Program-made: the position numbers and the translations under genes
From: Erythroxylum novogranatense
Taxonomy: Eukaryota; Streptophyta; Magnoliopsida; Malpighiales; Erythroxylaceae
Assembly: GCA_029891385.1 (NCBI GenBank)
Contig: CM057231.1
Location: forward strand, 24,583,300-24,647,299
Length of the DNA: 64,000 nt
Direction of reading: 5' to 3'
Shown here: piece by piece, positions 46,954 to 59,256 of the stretch
Layout of the letters: every line of letters begins with the position of its first letter
Numbering within the stretch: position 1 is the stretch's first letter
Notes under the pieces: generated by a model
Seen by the model: only the letters and a program-made list of their open reading frames with translations
Database searches by the model: none
What the model was told of the DNA's origin: nothing

Positions 46954-49736
46954 TGTAACATCCGTTCTTTGTTAGCAAGGGTATTTTAGTAATTCAGGTT
47001 AGGTGATAGGTTTCATTGCATTCCTTGTTGAGCATGTTACTCTAATTATAGAGGAACTGGTTTCTTGCATATGCATTTATTCATAGGTACATGCATTCAT
47101 GATTTTTCGACATTTTAAGTGGAAGTATGAACTGATTAAATTGTGAACTGACTGGACTGACTGGATTGTAATTGACTGAGAAATTAAGAGTAAGTGAGCT
47201 CGAATGACGGATTTAGAATAGTTTAAGAGTGATTTGTAATTGATAGTGGTTTATAGGAAATTTTCTGGAAATTCAGGAGAAAATACCCGGACCGAAAATT
47301 TTGGAGTGACAGACTGATTGACTGTATAGTATTGAAAGAATTGTCCAATGGCTAAAGAAATATTAGGGTTATACTGTCAGGAAATTTAAATGTTGAGCCA
47401 TTGAAATTTAGAGACTGAAATTTGGCCTGAGTTGGAGACCTTTGTCTATAAATAGATAGGTTTGAAAGAAATTGGGGAAAATTGGTCTAAGGCATTTCGT
47501 TTCTTCTTCTTCCCCTCTATAGTGATCTTCGATTTCTCCCAACGATGAGATCCTTCGATTTTTCCTTGTGGTTTTCTCCTCATTGTGTAAGGCTAACTTG
47601 TTTATTGTGATTGATGAAGGATTGAGAAGCTATAGAGTGGATCATCGTTGATTTTGAAAGATTTTAGGGTTTACGGTGATTTGTGGCTTTGATCCTTGAT
47701 TGGTAAGTTTTTATGGCTTTAATGTTGTGATTTCTGGTTGTTTGAGCATTTATGGCATTTATTGGGTTAGATTGAGTAGTTAGGGTGTTGAATATTAAGC
47801 TTAAAGATGCATTAATGGCGGAAATCGATCGGAGAAGACGATCGGGCCTTCGCACGTCGCGACAAGCGCGCAGAGGCGTGAGGCTTCGTCGCGACGAATA
47901 ATTAATTTATATGTCGCGACGAGCTCGGCTGGACGTCATGACGGCGCAGTTTATTCGCCCATGACGAGAGGTCTCCGTCATGACGAATGAGCTGGCGATC
48001 CTCATGCGTTCTGACGAGGGCGTATGTCATGACGAGGATAGAAATTTGGATTGGATGATTGTTAGTTTATTGGGTATAATTTATGGTATAGACCTCCGAT
48101 TGAGGTGATTTTTGATTCGTTATAAACTAGAGAAAGAGGTCTACAATTGAGGATAATTACGGGAGTTATAATTTAATTTAATTGATATTGATTTATCGAG
48201 ATTAAGGTCAATTATGGTTCATAGTGTGGCCTAAATATTGAATTGAGACAATTGGAGTTTTAATTGGGATTCTCAATAGAGGTTTTGACCCAATGGATAG
48301 GAAATTGCTTTAGGAAATATGAATTGAGGAAATTGAACCGAATTTTAGGATTGGATCCATTATTGTCTATCAATTGAGTGAAGAGTTAGAATGGGACATA
48401 AGAGTTCAAATTGGGTTTTAGCGCCGGGAAAATCGTGAACATGCGTTGTACATAATTTCACTGAGACATATGCATTACTGAACTATTTAATTGAGCATCT
48501 AGTAATGGGATTTGTATTTTCTTGTTATAGAGGCACCGTTGGATCATCATTCCACGAACATTCTTGGAACTTCGAGCGTAGCTTCGGAAGTTCTGGTGAG
48601 TAACCTAGTTGGTTTCTCAAATTCTGATTGTTTAATTGCTCAGCGTGAATTTACTTGCCAAATGTGAAGCTGTATGATTCTTGAAATATACATGATCGGA
48701 TGGTATGCCTCTCTGTATTGACAATGTGAAATTGCATGATTCTTGAAATGTACGTGATCAAATGACATATTTCTATTATCTTGGATTGGATTCTTTGATC
48801 GGGTGAATTATTGTATATTATCGAGAATCACAATCTTGGGCTTTTATAGCCATACTTTGAATTCTCGAACATCGCATTGCATGCATAAATGCATGATCGG
48901 ATAATGGACATGTGACCCAAGTGCTATTATCTTTGAAAAGAGCCTCGAGCTCGAACCATTGTCTTGACAAGCCACGAGCCCGAGGGAGAAATCTCGACGC
49001 ATCCCCCATGAACTTGGTGAGCACTTGGGCACAATATGAATAAGCGGAAAGAGTCTCATATGCATTATATACATGGTGATTGAATTGCCAAATTGTGTGA
49101 CGATTCATTGAATGCGTGATGCCATGATTTATTGTAAATTGTGATGTGAACTGTTTTATGCTATTGTAAATTATTACCGATATCGTAAACCGTTATAGAC
49201 TCATCGTGAAATTGTTATATAATCGTTAATCAAATATTACCGTGCGTCTTGCGTCTTGCAAATTTCGTAATGCATGATTTGAGTGAACCATCGATGATGG
49301 TTTCTCACTGAGTTCGCAAACTCACCCAAAATTGTATCTAATTTTTCAGGATTGATAGAGTAGACCACTAGCTCCGGAGATAGCCTTTTCCTACCGTGCG
49401 AGCGTGTTGGCAGGAGAAGCGATGGCACACAGGTCGGTCAGCTGGGTTGGATTTTGAGGATGACTTAGGATAGATGCTTGTATCAGTTTCCTTTTTGGTT
49501 TTATTCAGGGGACTGATAGACTTGTCTATTCTATTATTGGATGACTGTATGTGATTGATATTATGAATTTAAAATTTAGTGGTTTCTGATATCGTGTTAT
49601 GTTATGGTTTTAAATTATTGCGATGCCATGTGGATTATTAAGGGAAATGTTCTGGTGGTGCACCTTTATCGTGGGATACGTATCGGAGCGACCTTCGGGT
49701 TTCCCGATGTGTACCCTACGGTGAGGGGGCGCTACA
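46954..49736 (+). repeat. 3' LTR of chromovirus, full length
   Basis: 2783 bp, TGTAACATCC...GGGCGCTACA. Near-identical to the 5' LTR in AT-rich parts, strongly different at CG- and CNG-rich sites. It keeps a canonical TTTTTCAG|G (49349) where the 5' LTR has TTTTTCGGG. Confidence 0.95.
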
Positions 49737-49811
49737 GTCAAATAGTACATCCATTTACAATTTGGAGATGCAAGTTACCTAATTGGTTAAGGAGAGAAGT
49801 GAAAGAGGTTA
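49737..49811 (+). repeat. 75-bp target duplication, right copy
   Basis: Identical to 39513-39587 and continuous with the downstream host gag sequence. Confidence 0.95.
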
Positions 49812-50786
49812 AGGAAAACCTTTTAGTAGCAATAAGGAAAACCTTACAAATCAAGTGTGTGCCATTAACTTGAGGAGTAGTAAAATACTTGAAACTGATG
49901 CCATTAGAAACAAGGAAACACAATTATTAGGAAAGCTTGAGGAAGAGGAATTAAAAGTACTAGCATTAGTCTCATCTACATCTAACGCAAGTGTTGGTCT
50001 AGATCTAGATGACAATTGGGATAAAATAAAACTAAGGGCTTTATTTTCAACCAGTGCCAATCTTGAGCAGATAACTAAACCTTCATTAAACCCTACTTTC
50101 CACCCATTGTATGCCCTTAAAGGTTAAATAAGAGGAAAGATGAAGATAACTTTAAGAAGTTCCTAGAGATATGCAAGAAGTTACATATTAACATACCATT
50201 CATTAAAGCATTGCTCAAATGCTATCTTATGTAAAGTTTCTAAAGTAGATTTCTCTAACAAAAACAAAATTAAAGATGCGACAATGTCTTCAACTAATGA
50301 GTGAGGTACAATATTATAAAATAAGTTACTCCAAAGTTAAAAGATCTAGGGAGTTTTATAATTACTTGCCATTTTGGTACTTCCAATAATTATAATTGTT
50401 TACATAATTTAGGTGTTAGAATTAATCTAATGCCCTTGTCTCTTTTAAGGAAGCTTGAAATTGGAGAATTTAAGCCTATTATAATGTCACTCAAACCAGT
50501 GGATCAATTTATTAGATATTCATTTGGGGGTTAATGAAAGGCTTACTTGTTAAAGTAGGATAAATCATCTTTCATGTTGGTTTTTAAATTATAAATGTAG
50601 TGTATGATATTGGGGTCTTTATCATCTTAAGGAGATCATTTTTAGCTACTAGGGGGTGATAATTAGTGTGGATAAGTGTAAGCTAACACTAAGTGAGGGG
50701 GATGAAAAGGAGGAGTTCACTATATTCAAGGCATTAAAAGGGTATACCTTTGATAATACATGTCATATAATTGATATTATTAACCC
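49812..50786 (+). pseudogene. Athila-like gag end and protease
   Basis: The reading resumes with QVCAINLRSSKILE (family ALTLRSGKTLE) near 49845, then FKKFLEICKKLHINIPF (about 50140-50190), PKLKDLGSF, and the degraded protease site NLGVRINLMPLSLLRKLEIGE (DLGA expected), near 50408-50470. ISVDKCKLTLSEGDEKEEF follows at about 50660. Several stops and shifts interrupt it. It ends where the solo LTR at 50792 is inserted. Confidence 0.8.
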
Positions 50787-53019
50787 ATTATTGTTGGATC
50801 CCGCTTCCGGAGCTCAACATTCGGAGACAATTGACGGTCGAAACTCGTTGCAATTTTCTTTAAAAAAAATTAGAGCATATGCGGACAAATCGATAATCAA
50901 ATCGGCCCGATTTATTTAGAACCATTTCAGTCACAAAGATGTAATCATTATTGAACACATCAGAGTTTTAGTAATTATTTGGGCCCATCACAAAACACAA
51001 AGCTTGTTTTCAAAACATCTTTACACTTCAAAAACTACCCATTTTTGCCTTAATACAAATACAAAATACAAAAATACAAAAATACACATGATACAATTGA
51101 ATGCTTATGCATAAAATGATTCCAAAATACAAAAATCCTGAACTAACTTAATTACAAAAGTCTTTAATTATCTTGGAGTTCCAATGCCTTGCAAGGATCA
51201 CTAATCTTCTATTTCTGCACTTGAGGAGGGAAGCGTAGGGTGAGCTACACAGCTCAGTGGCTAATATATTTATAGCCATTGGCAGTTGACCCAAAGTCAA
51301 GCATATGTACGTATATATGTATATCTAGCATTCACACTTTATTTAAGCAATTTAAAGATTCATCAAATTTAACTCCAAACTTAATACACAATATAACTTC
51401 AGCCATTAACACAGTCACTTTATCATGCACCATACTTGAACATCTAAAGATGCAATGCACATCAATTGACTCGAGGGTTTCGTGAACAAAACAGAGAAAC
51501 CTAAGTTTAATCCGTGAACAAAACGAGTCTATTTTTTAGATCTCGTGGGTCACAAGCGGGCAGCCGGGAGAAGGTTTTACGTCGACGTCCATGTGACTAC
51601 TAAACGGTTCCTCTTTCGCCCAAACAAAGCACATAATCAATGCTCAAAAATCATTTTATCAAAATGAAATACTTTCATACATTTCATGCTCTTTCTTCTT
51701 TCCATTCAAATCAAAATGCCATGATACAATTCAATGACATAACATTGATCAAAATCACAATTTAATTATATTATATATCATACTTCTTCCACAATATGAC
51801 AAAATAAAAAATCATCATGTATTTTCTATAAGTCAATTTAACACATATCCACACATAGGCAAGAATTTGCCCAAATCACAATAACTATAAATACATTACC
51901 CACCTAGTTTGCTTACAAAAATCCAAGTCAAGGTTGTCTTTCTCCTTGCTCTTGGGTAGGATTCTCTTGGTTCCCTAATACAAACCAAGTTTCATTCAAT
52001 AGAATCCAATGGAAAATCCCACAATGCAAAATCACTAAAATTGATTCTAGAATGCTTAAACCCAAGCATTTTCTAAACTCCATGGACTAAAATCCTTCCA
52101 AAAATCTAAAAGATCCAAAATGGTCTTACCTTGATTCCTCACCAATTGAAGAGATCTTTAGCTCAAAGGGAAGCTCTTCTCTTCCTCTTCCTTTTTCCTT
52201 TCTTGAACAACTCCAAAATCTCTTTTGAAGACTAAGAAAAGTTAAACCCTAACTCAACTCTCTTCTTTTCTCTCAAACAATCAAACTCTCTTTCTCTTTC
52301 TTTCTCATTTCGTTATTCTCTTCTGCTTATCCTTCCATTCACGTTTTTCTTCTTCATTTAGAAGCAAGAAAACACTTCTTCTTCCAATTCTGCCCTTAAT
52401 GATTGAGAGCTGTCCTATTTGTCCTTCCATTTATGTCTTATATCTTTTATATTTAAGTGTCTTGCCAAAAGCACCCTTGAATATTCTGACATAACTCTTT
52501 CTTCTAAAAAAATATTCTTCCTTTTCTTAAGTTTCCAATGACACCAAAATCAATCCATTTGGTTCAGTGATTTGAAAGATGCACTTCAAACATTTTTGGA
52601 CTGCTCTTGTCCAAATCAGTATACTATACACAACTTCTATCCGAAATTTAAACATCTTATAAGCTGAATTAATTTTTCAACTTATTCATACCATTTGTAG
52701 CTCCTGTCTCTAGTTTATCTTGAAACAAGAATCATCTTATTTCGGAGCTCTACTGATCTAGAAATCATTAAAATACTGAAGCATGTTCAGTAAAATATCC
52801 AATTCCTACTCTTCCAATCGATACCCTTACTTGATTTAATACATATTTTTCACATCAATACCAAAATCTATAACCTTTCATGGAGATGTAAAGAGAAAAG
52901 TTTTAGAAATCTAAGGGTTCAAGAATCACTTCATTTGGAGGTCGGATAGCAAAATTGGGGCCAAAAAGTCAAACAAGATTTCGTCTTCAATCATATTAAA
53001 CTTGTCTCGAGACAAATAG

Positions 53020-54310
53020 CATAACTCTCACTAGAGATGTTGGATTAAGATAAAATTAGGATGATTTAAAAGATATATTTGAGATATACAACTTTTAAGA
53101 AGACCTTGAGGTCGGATTTTATCATATAAATGGTCAAAATGGACCAGACAATAGGATTAGACGAAGCCAAAGGAAAAAGCAGAAGAATGGAAAAAGACAG
53201 AAGAAGTGGGAAAATTGCTATAACTTTCCCTACAGATATAGCATTAAGATGTTCTTCATATGGTTTTAAATAAGACTTCAAGATCTAAAGCTTTCATGAA
53301 GAACTTGAAGGCATATTATATCTTCTAAAGGGTCAAAAATGGAACAGAAGATAGGTACATATGAAGTCAAATGAAAAAGCATAAGAATGAAAAAAGACAG
53401 AAGAAGTGGAAAAATTACTATAACTTTCCCTAAAGATATCGGATTAAGATGTTCTTTATATGATTTGAAAGAGGACTTCAATATCTACAACTTTTATGAA
53501 GACCTTGAAGACAGATTCTATTTTCTGGAGGGTCAAAAATAAACCAGAAGATAAAAAAGACAAAAGAACTAAAAGACAGAAGAAGTAAAACACAGAAGAT
53601 AGCAAAACACTGAAGAAGCGAAAAGACAGAAGAAGCAAAAATATAGAAGTTAGCAAAACATAGAAGAAACAAAACGCAAAAGAAGCAAAACACAGAAGAA
53701 GATGATGCCATCACAGAAGAAACACAGAAGAAGATGACGTCATCACAGAAGAAGCAAAACATAGAAGAAGCAAAACAAAGAAGAAGCAAAGAGATAGAAG
53801 AAGTGGGAAAATTGCTATAATGTTCCCTAAAGATATTGGATTTGGGTGTTCTTTATATGGTTTGAAAGAGTACTTCAAGATCTATAACTTTTATGAAGAT
53901 CTCAAAGACAGATTCTATCTTTTGAAGGGTCTAAAATGGAACAGAAGATAGGCCAGGTGAAAAAATAGAAGGAGCAAAATATAGAAAAAGATGACGTCAT
54001 CACAGAAGAAACAAAAAGGCAGAAGAAGTAAAACACAGAAGAAGATGATGTCATCATAGAAGAAGCAACACACAGAAGAAGAAAAACACAGAAAAATATG
54101 ACGTCATCATATAATAAATACAGAAGAAGACGAAGTCATCACAGAAGAAGAAAAACACAGAAGAAGATGACGTTATCACAAAAGAAACACAGAAGAAGAT
54201 GACATCATCACAGAAGAAGCAAAAAGACAGAAGCAAAAGGTAGAAGAAGTAAAACACAGAAGAAGCAAAACATAGAAGATACAAAACATAGAAAAAGCAA
54301 AAAGATAGAA
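53020..54310. repeat. 200-bp tandem units and GAAGAAGCAAAACACA repeats in LTR
   Basis: Four copies of an about 200-bp unit start near 53020, 53216, 53418 and 53813, each with ATAACTTTCCCTA.AGATAT then GACTTCAAGATCTA and GGGTCAAAAATGG. The third and fourth copies contain expanded purine-rich short repeats (CAGAAGAAGCAAAACA) in which TGACGTCA palindromes are embedded. Long minus-strand open frames here arise from repeat composition. Confidence 0.85.
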
Positions 54311-54350
54311 TATACATCTTCCTTTATAGGGCAAAAACTTTCAGCCTAGA

Positions 54351-57300
54351 TGTTGGACCCCATCGCCGAGGCCCAATATTCGGACCACACAAGCATACAT
54401 AAGCATAGAAGACCCAAAACCGAACACAAACCGACCACAACTAGAGAAACTTTTAATAGAAAATTTGGGATTGGATTTTTAAGAAAATATGTTCCTTACT
54501 CTCTCACGGTTCCAACGCCACTGAAAATGCTCAATTTGGATTTGAAATGAAGAAGTTATGGCAAAAATGCTATTTCAAAGAAAACAGCCAAAATTGAGCA
54601 CTACCGACTTCAGGTCAGAATTTGAAAATCTTAAAGACTTAATTGTCAGTCGGCTCCTTCATAAAACTTGTAGGTTTATGTCTCTAGTTTAATTTAAAAC
54701 AAGAATCGCTTCGATTCAAGCTCTCTAGCTCCAGATATTTTAAAATTTGTAAAGTATATTCAGACTTGATCAGCCGACCTCCACACTTGGTTTCAAACCA
54801 CCTTTTTCAATTTAAAAGGGGAACTGATAAATAAAGTTTGGAAAGATAGAAAAATCCCTTAGGAATCCATCGCTTTGAAAATGGGGTCAATCGGAGGTCT
54901 ACACAACAAGTTATGGCCAAAAGAAGGAAGAGGGGTCGGTCGGCTAGAAACCGACCCCAAACGCTCAAGAAGAGTCCGGCGTGGCGCTTCTTGGCGTGGT
55001 AGTGCGGCGCTTCGCCGCGTGGATTTAGCGCCGCCAGCCTTCGCTTCATGAGTGGTAGGCGACCTGCCCTACCGCCCGACCTATCTGACTTCTAACTCTC
55101 ATAACATTTGACTCCGAGCTCCAAATTAGATACGGTTCGGAAGCGTTAGAAAGTTAGAAGAAAAACCTATATTTTTCAAGAAGGACTCACCAGGAAACTC
55201 GGACTCTAAGGAAATCAAAAGTTCTCACTAAGACAGATCGACTAGCTCTCCACCAACAGTACCAAAACTTACGACTAACATAACTTTTGACCTAGAACTC
55301 CAAATTTAACAAACTTAGTGTCTATGAAAAGCTAAGAAAATTCCCTACAACTTTCATGAAGAACACCAACCTATATTCCAACTCTATGAGGGTCAAAAGT
55401 GGACTCAAAGCTCTGCCTAACAATTTGTCATTTAGACAGCACCTGCATATAATTCTAACGACTCACACCTTGCAATCAATACCTCAAAACTAACTCATTA
55501 CACCTCATGAACAAGCTCTACAGCTCGTCTAGCACCTTCAACAAGTCCAAATGATCCTATTCAACCTAAAACAACCCAGAATTTGCAGCACATCACAATA
55601 TACTCAAAACTGACCACATGAGCACATCAGTCCAGAAATTTCAGCACTACATCTCACTTCAACAACACATAAACCATAACAATTTTCCAGCGGCCTCTCC
55701 CAAAGAAATAACTCAGCAGCAACTCAAAAATGAAAATACTCATACACATGCTATTTCAAGGCCTTACACAGATCGGAAATCAACAATTTCACAAAAAGGA
55801 GAGTACTAGAGCTCTCATTCACATTCCAAATCATAACAAAGATTCATGCATAGCTTTGGTTACATATTGGCATATTCATCAAGATCAAGTACAAAATACA
55901 AAAGATGAGATGCTTAATGATCAATATGCTTACAAAGCTATTCCAAAAGCTAGTTACTAACTTAATACAAAAGTAGCTAAATTTCTTGGAGTGATGCCCG
56001 ATGCCTTGCAAGGTTCAGCCCTCAACTTGAATTTGCACCTGAGGAGGGAGAATGGGGTGAGCTAACACGGCTCAGTGGCTAACATGTTTATAGCCATCGG
56101 GTAATGAGCCATACAATACGTCGTTAACAATCCGAAATAATACTAATTTATCATATAAAGCTCAAATAATCCAAAATCATCACATAAGGCAATACATGAG
56201 ACTTTATATCAATCAAACACATATTATGCATCATATACACAATTAAAGGATGGAATGCACACAATTGGCTCGAGAGTTCCTTAAACACAATGAATAAACC
56301 GAAGTTTATCGTAAACACAACGAGTCCATTTTCGGATCTCGTGGGCCACAAGCGGCTGCCAGGAGAAGGCTAGGGGGTCAACGTGCACGTGACTTATCGA
56401 AGTAGGTTCTCTCTCGCCCAATCACAACCAATTTATGATCACATATTCAAGCACAAAAATAGCATTTTATGCTTCTTTCATTGTATCAAATCATCATAGT
56501 TTCGTTCTTTTCATTCAAATCAAGGGAAATACACTTTCAATATACTCACAATTAATAAAGATAGCACACATAGGGCATTTGCCCATTACACAATAACTAT
56601 AAAAATGTTACCCACCTATCGTCGGTATCCGAATTCAAGATAGCCCTTCCTCCTTGTCTTGAGTGGGGTTTTCTTGAGTTCCTTCAATTAAATCATACTT
56701 CATTCAATAAATACATTTTCAAAGAAGGCCATAATACTCATAAATCAAGCAAAGATGAAAATAAACTTTAAACCTAACCTACCAATAGGACATTTAAGCT
56801 AGAATAACCATAACCTTAGCTTAAAAGTCCCCAAACTCCATAGATCTCACCTTTCTCTCTATCTTTCTCAAATCTCTACACAAACCCTAACTTCCATCTT
56901 ACACCATTCTTAAACCTAGCTTAAGCAAAGGTAAAACTTACCTCTCACAAGAAGATTTCTTCTCTATTTCCTCTTCTTTCTTCCTCCCTTCCAAGCCTCC
57001 TACAGTTCTCCTTCCTCTCTTGGCCGAAAGCTCTCCTTTTCTCCTTGGTTCACGATTTCTCTTCTTTCCTTTTGGGTTCTACAACACTTGCTACTCTTCT
57101 CCTCTTCCTTTAATTCATTTACCTCTTTTATTTTCATCTTAAAAACCTACCTCCAAAACTACATAGTTTTGAGCTCTCCCTAACCTTCAAAGCTTTTGGG
57201 CTCTCCTCCTCCTCACAAGCCTACTCTACCCTAATCCACTCATTTCTAATCCTCCTCCTTATTCCACTTATTCCATAAAGCCCATTCTTTCCAACATGAA

Positions 57301-57473
57301 ATCCAAGCCTTCAATTAATTTCTAACTTCTAATCCCAAGCCCAACATAAAAATATTTATATAAACACATAATTAAATCAATTAAGGCAAAATAAAATAAT
57401 TAACGAATAAATCCATAAATTAATAAATAATTAATTCAAATAAATAAAAATAAAAAATTTTCGGGGCCCAACA
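54351..57473 (-). mobile_element. Inner solo LTR, 3.1 kb
   Basis: TGTTGGACCCC...GGGGCCCAACA with an identical target duplication CTAGA (54346-54350 and 57474-57478). It is inserted inside the outer solo LTR, so it is younger. No internal region is present. It carries a GC-rich patch at 54950-55075 (GGCGCTTC repeats) and the conserved LTR module at 55985-56400. Orientation is inferred from comparison with the chromovirus LTR. Confidence 0.88.
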
Positions 57474-58242
57474 CTAGAAGTCCAAAAATTCTGTACTATA
57501 TATCGTTGAAAAGCTAAAAGAAAGATCTAAAACTTTTCAGAAGATAACTTTCTCTAATCTAGCCTAAATAGATCCAGAATTGTCCTCGAATTTACATTCA
57601 GCCACCAATGTACTGCACCCAATTCTCAACTTCATTACAAATTTTGAGATTCTTAAATATAGAATTTAAATTTGATGCCTTCATAAGAAATGTGGCCCTA
57701 TGTTTATAGTTTAATCCAAATTAAGAATCATCTCATTTGGATAACTAGAGAAAACGTTGTGGCTAAAAGACTGAAGCATACTCCATAAACATTTTCCAGA
57801 TCAACCATCCATTTTGTTTCACAATCTTTCCTTAACACCAATCATACTAAGATCACCTTTTCTACTTCATTTAATCCCCATTCTCAACTACATTTCAAAT
57901 CAATATCATCTATAAAGAAAATATAATCCATGATTAATCACGAATACCAATAACAGAACATACACATATATACATATTCTTCAACTTACTACACAAATTC
58001 AACTTCATTTTTGCTTTCATTCCACTTCTAACTTTCAACTTAATTCTTCTCATTTCAAAATCTCTTATCCACAAAAACACCAAAGTAAGACATGAATCTA
58101 TTCACATTTCTCATTCGCTACTTTACTCTTGTCTATTATTTCTAATTCAAGAATTTTCATCATTTGCTCTTCATTCATGACTAATAACCAAAATTTCTTA
58201 TTTAATAGTTCTAATATTCTAAAAAAAGTTTGGGGTCCAACA

Positions 58243-58880
58243 ATTGTGCATGCTACTTTGCTTAAAATCATATATGTAAAGCCGTTAAAAGCATGTTTAT
58301 CTTTAGGAGTTGATGATAAGAAGGAGGAGTCAAACATTATGGATTATGCTTTTAGGTTGGAAGGAGAGGGTTACACTTCTCAAATTTTTTAAAATTTAAA
58401 AAATTTAGAAAAAAACCTAAACGTATATCATTTGCATAAAAAACACCTACACTTAAACTGAAACAACTACCTATTTATTTATGTTTTTTTACTTAAAGAA
58501 TATAATATATATTATGATATTATTTCTTCTTTTTTGAGTTTTGGGTAGAAAAACAAATTGCTTAGGGTTTTAAGTGATCACAAGAAGATGGTGATTGCAT
58601 AGACCATCTCTGATATTCACAAAATTAGTCCATCTTTGTGTTCTATTGAATACTTATAAAGGAAAACCACAAGCCTAGTGTGGATAATCAATAACGACTT
58701 TGTCCAAATATGAATGAAGTTGTACATTTTGAGGTAATTAAACTTTTGGATGCAAAAATTATTTATCCTATTTTTGATAACTCTTAAGTGAGCCTGGTAT
58801 AGGTTGTGTTCAAGATAGGAGGTATAATAGTGGTAACCAATAAGAAGGATAAGTTAATCCCTATTAGTTAGCGTCTTTTA
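58243..58880 (+). pseudogene. Athila-like protease end and RT start
   Basis: After the solo LTR, KPLKACLSLGVDDKKEESN (58279-58335) matches the acidic linker before RT. From about 58570 reading gives VLSDHKKMVIA, TISDIHKISPSLCSIEYL, then after shifts MNEVVHFEVIKLLDAKIIYPIFDNS and VVTNKKDKLIPIS. These match Athila RT N-terminus landmarks (GWTISDI.GISPS, NMKEVVKKEV.KLLDAGIIYPISDSSWVSP). Homology stops at about 58868 where tandem repeats begin. Confidence 0.75.
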
Positions 58881-59256
58881 AGTGATTGTGTATATTTGTT
58901 CCTATAATGTTACATCCTATTTTATATGACATTTAGTTTGCATCTTTTAGGTGAATATGCATAATTGTTAACACAACATTGCTTCTTATTTTATATAACA
59001 CTTGATTTACGTCTTAGGAAAAAGTGAGTAGTTATTAGGATAACACTGCATTATGTTTTTACATGAAACTTGGTTGTTATCTTTTAGGAGGATGTATACA
59101 ACTATTAAAATATAGTTATGTCTTCTTTTGCATGACACTTGATTCATTTCTTAGGCATATGTCCACAGTTATTAACACAATGTTACATCTTATGTTACAT
59201 GAAACTCAGTTCTTCTCTTAGGAATGTGCATAGTTATTAGTACAATATTGAATTTT
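58868..59256. repeat. 69-bp degenerate tandem array
   Basis: About 5.5 units starting near 58870, 58939, 59010, 59079, 59147 and 59214. Each carries (T)CTTTTAGG, TGCATA.TTATTA, ACAATRTT and TTTTACATGACACTTGRTT. The units are diverged, so the array is old. It begins where RT homology ends. Confidence 0.8.

Larger units (their letters stand above)
39588..49736 (+). mobile_element. Ty3/gypsy Tekay-type chromovirus
   Basis: A 10.1-kb plus-strand element with LTRs of about 2.75 kb, iMet PBS, gag with two zinc knuckles, protease, RT, RNase H, integrase and a C-terminal chromodomain, then a polypurine tract. Long LTRs plus chromodomain indicate the Tekay clade. The 3' LTR starts TGTAACATCC and ends GGCGCTACA. 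The 5' LTR lacks its first 42-50 bases. Frameshifts and stops interrupt every gene. Confidence 0.93.
50792..58242 (-). mobile_element. Outer solo LTR, interrupted by inner solo LTR
   Basis: Begins TGTTGGATCCCG and ends GGGGTCCAACA, with near-identical flanks ATTAT (50787-50791) and ATTGT (58243-58247). Host protease/RT sequence lies on both sides. Without the inner LTR it is about 4.3 kb. No PBS, gag or pol is seen. It shares the module GCAAGG...GAGGAGGG...GTGAGCT...CTCAGTGGCTAA and GGCTCGAG...GATCTCGTGGG with the LTRs at 54351 and 62700. Minus orientation is inferred from TATA-like TAAATATAAAAG on the minus strand near 52440-52455 and from comparison with the chromovirus LTR. Confidence 0.75.

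Noticed and set aside
53066..54317. Several minus-strand frames rich in Phe, Cys, Leu and Ser, looking like small membrane proteins
   Set aside because: They are readings of the GAAGAAGCAAAACACA repeats inside a solo LTR; composition is dictated by the repeat and no start context or domain supports them.
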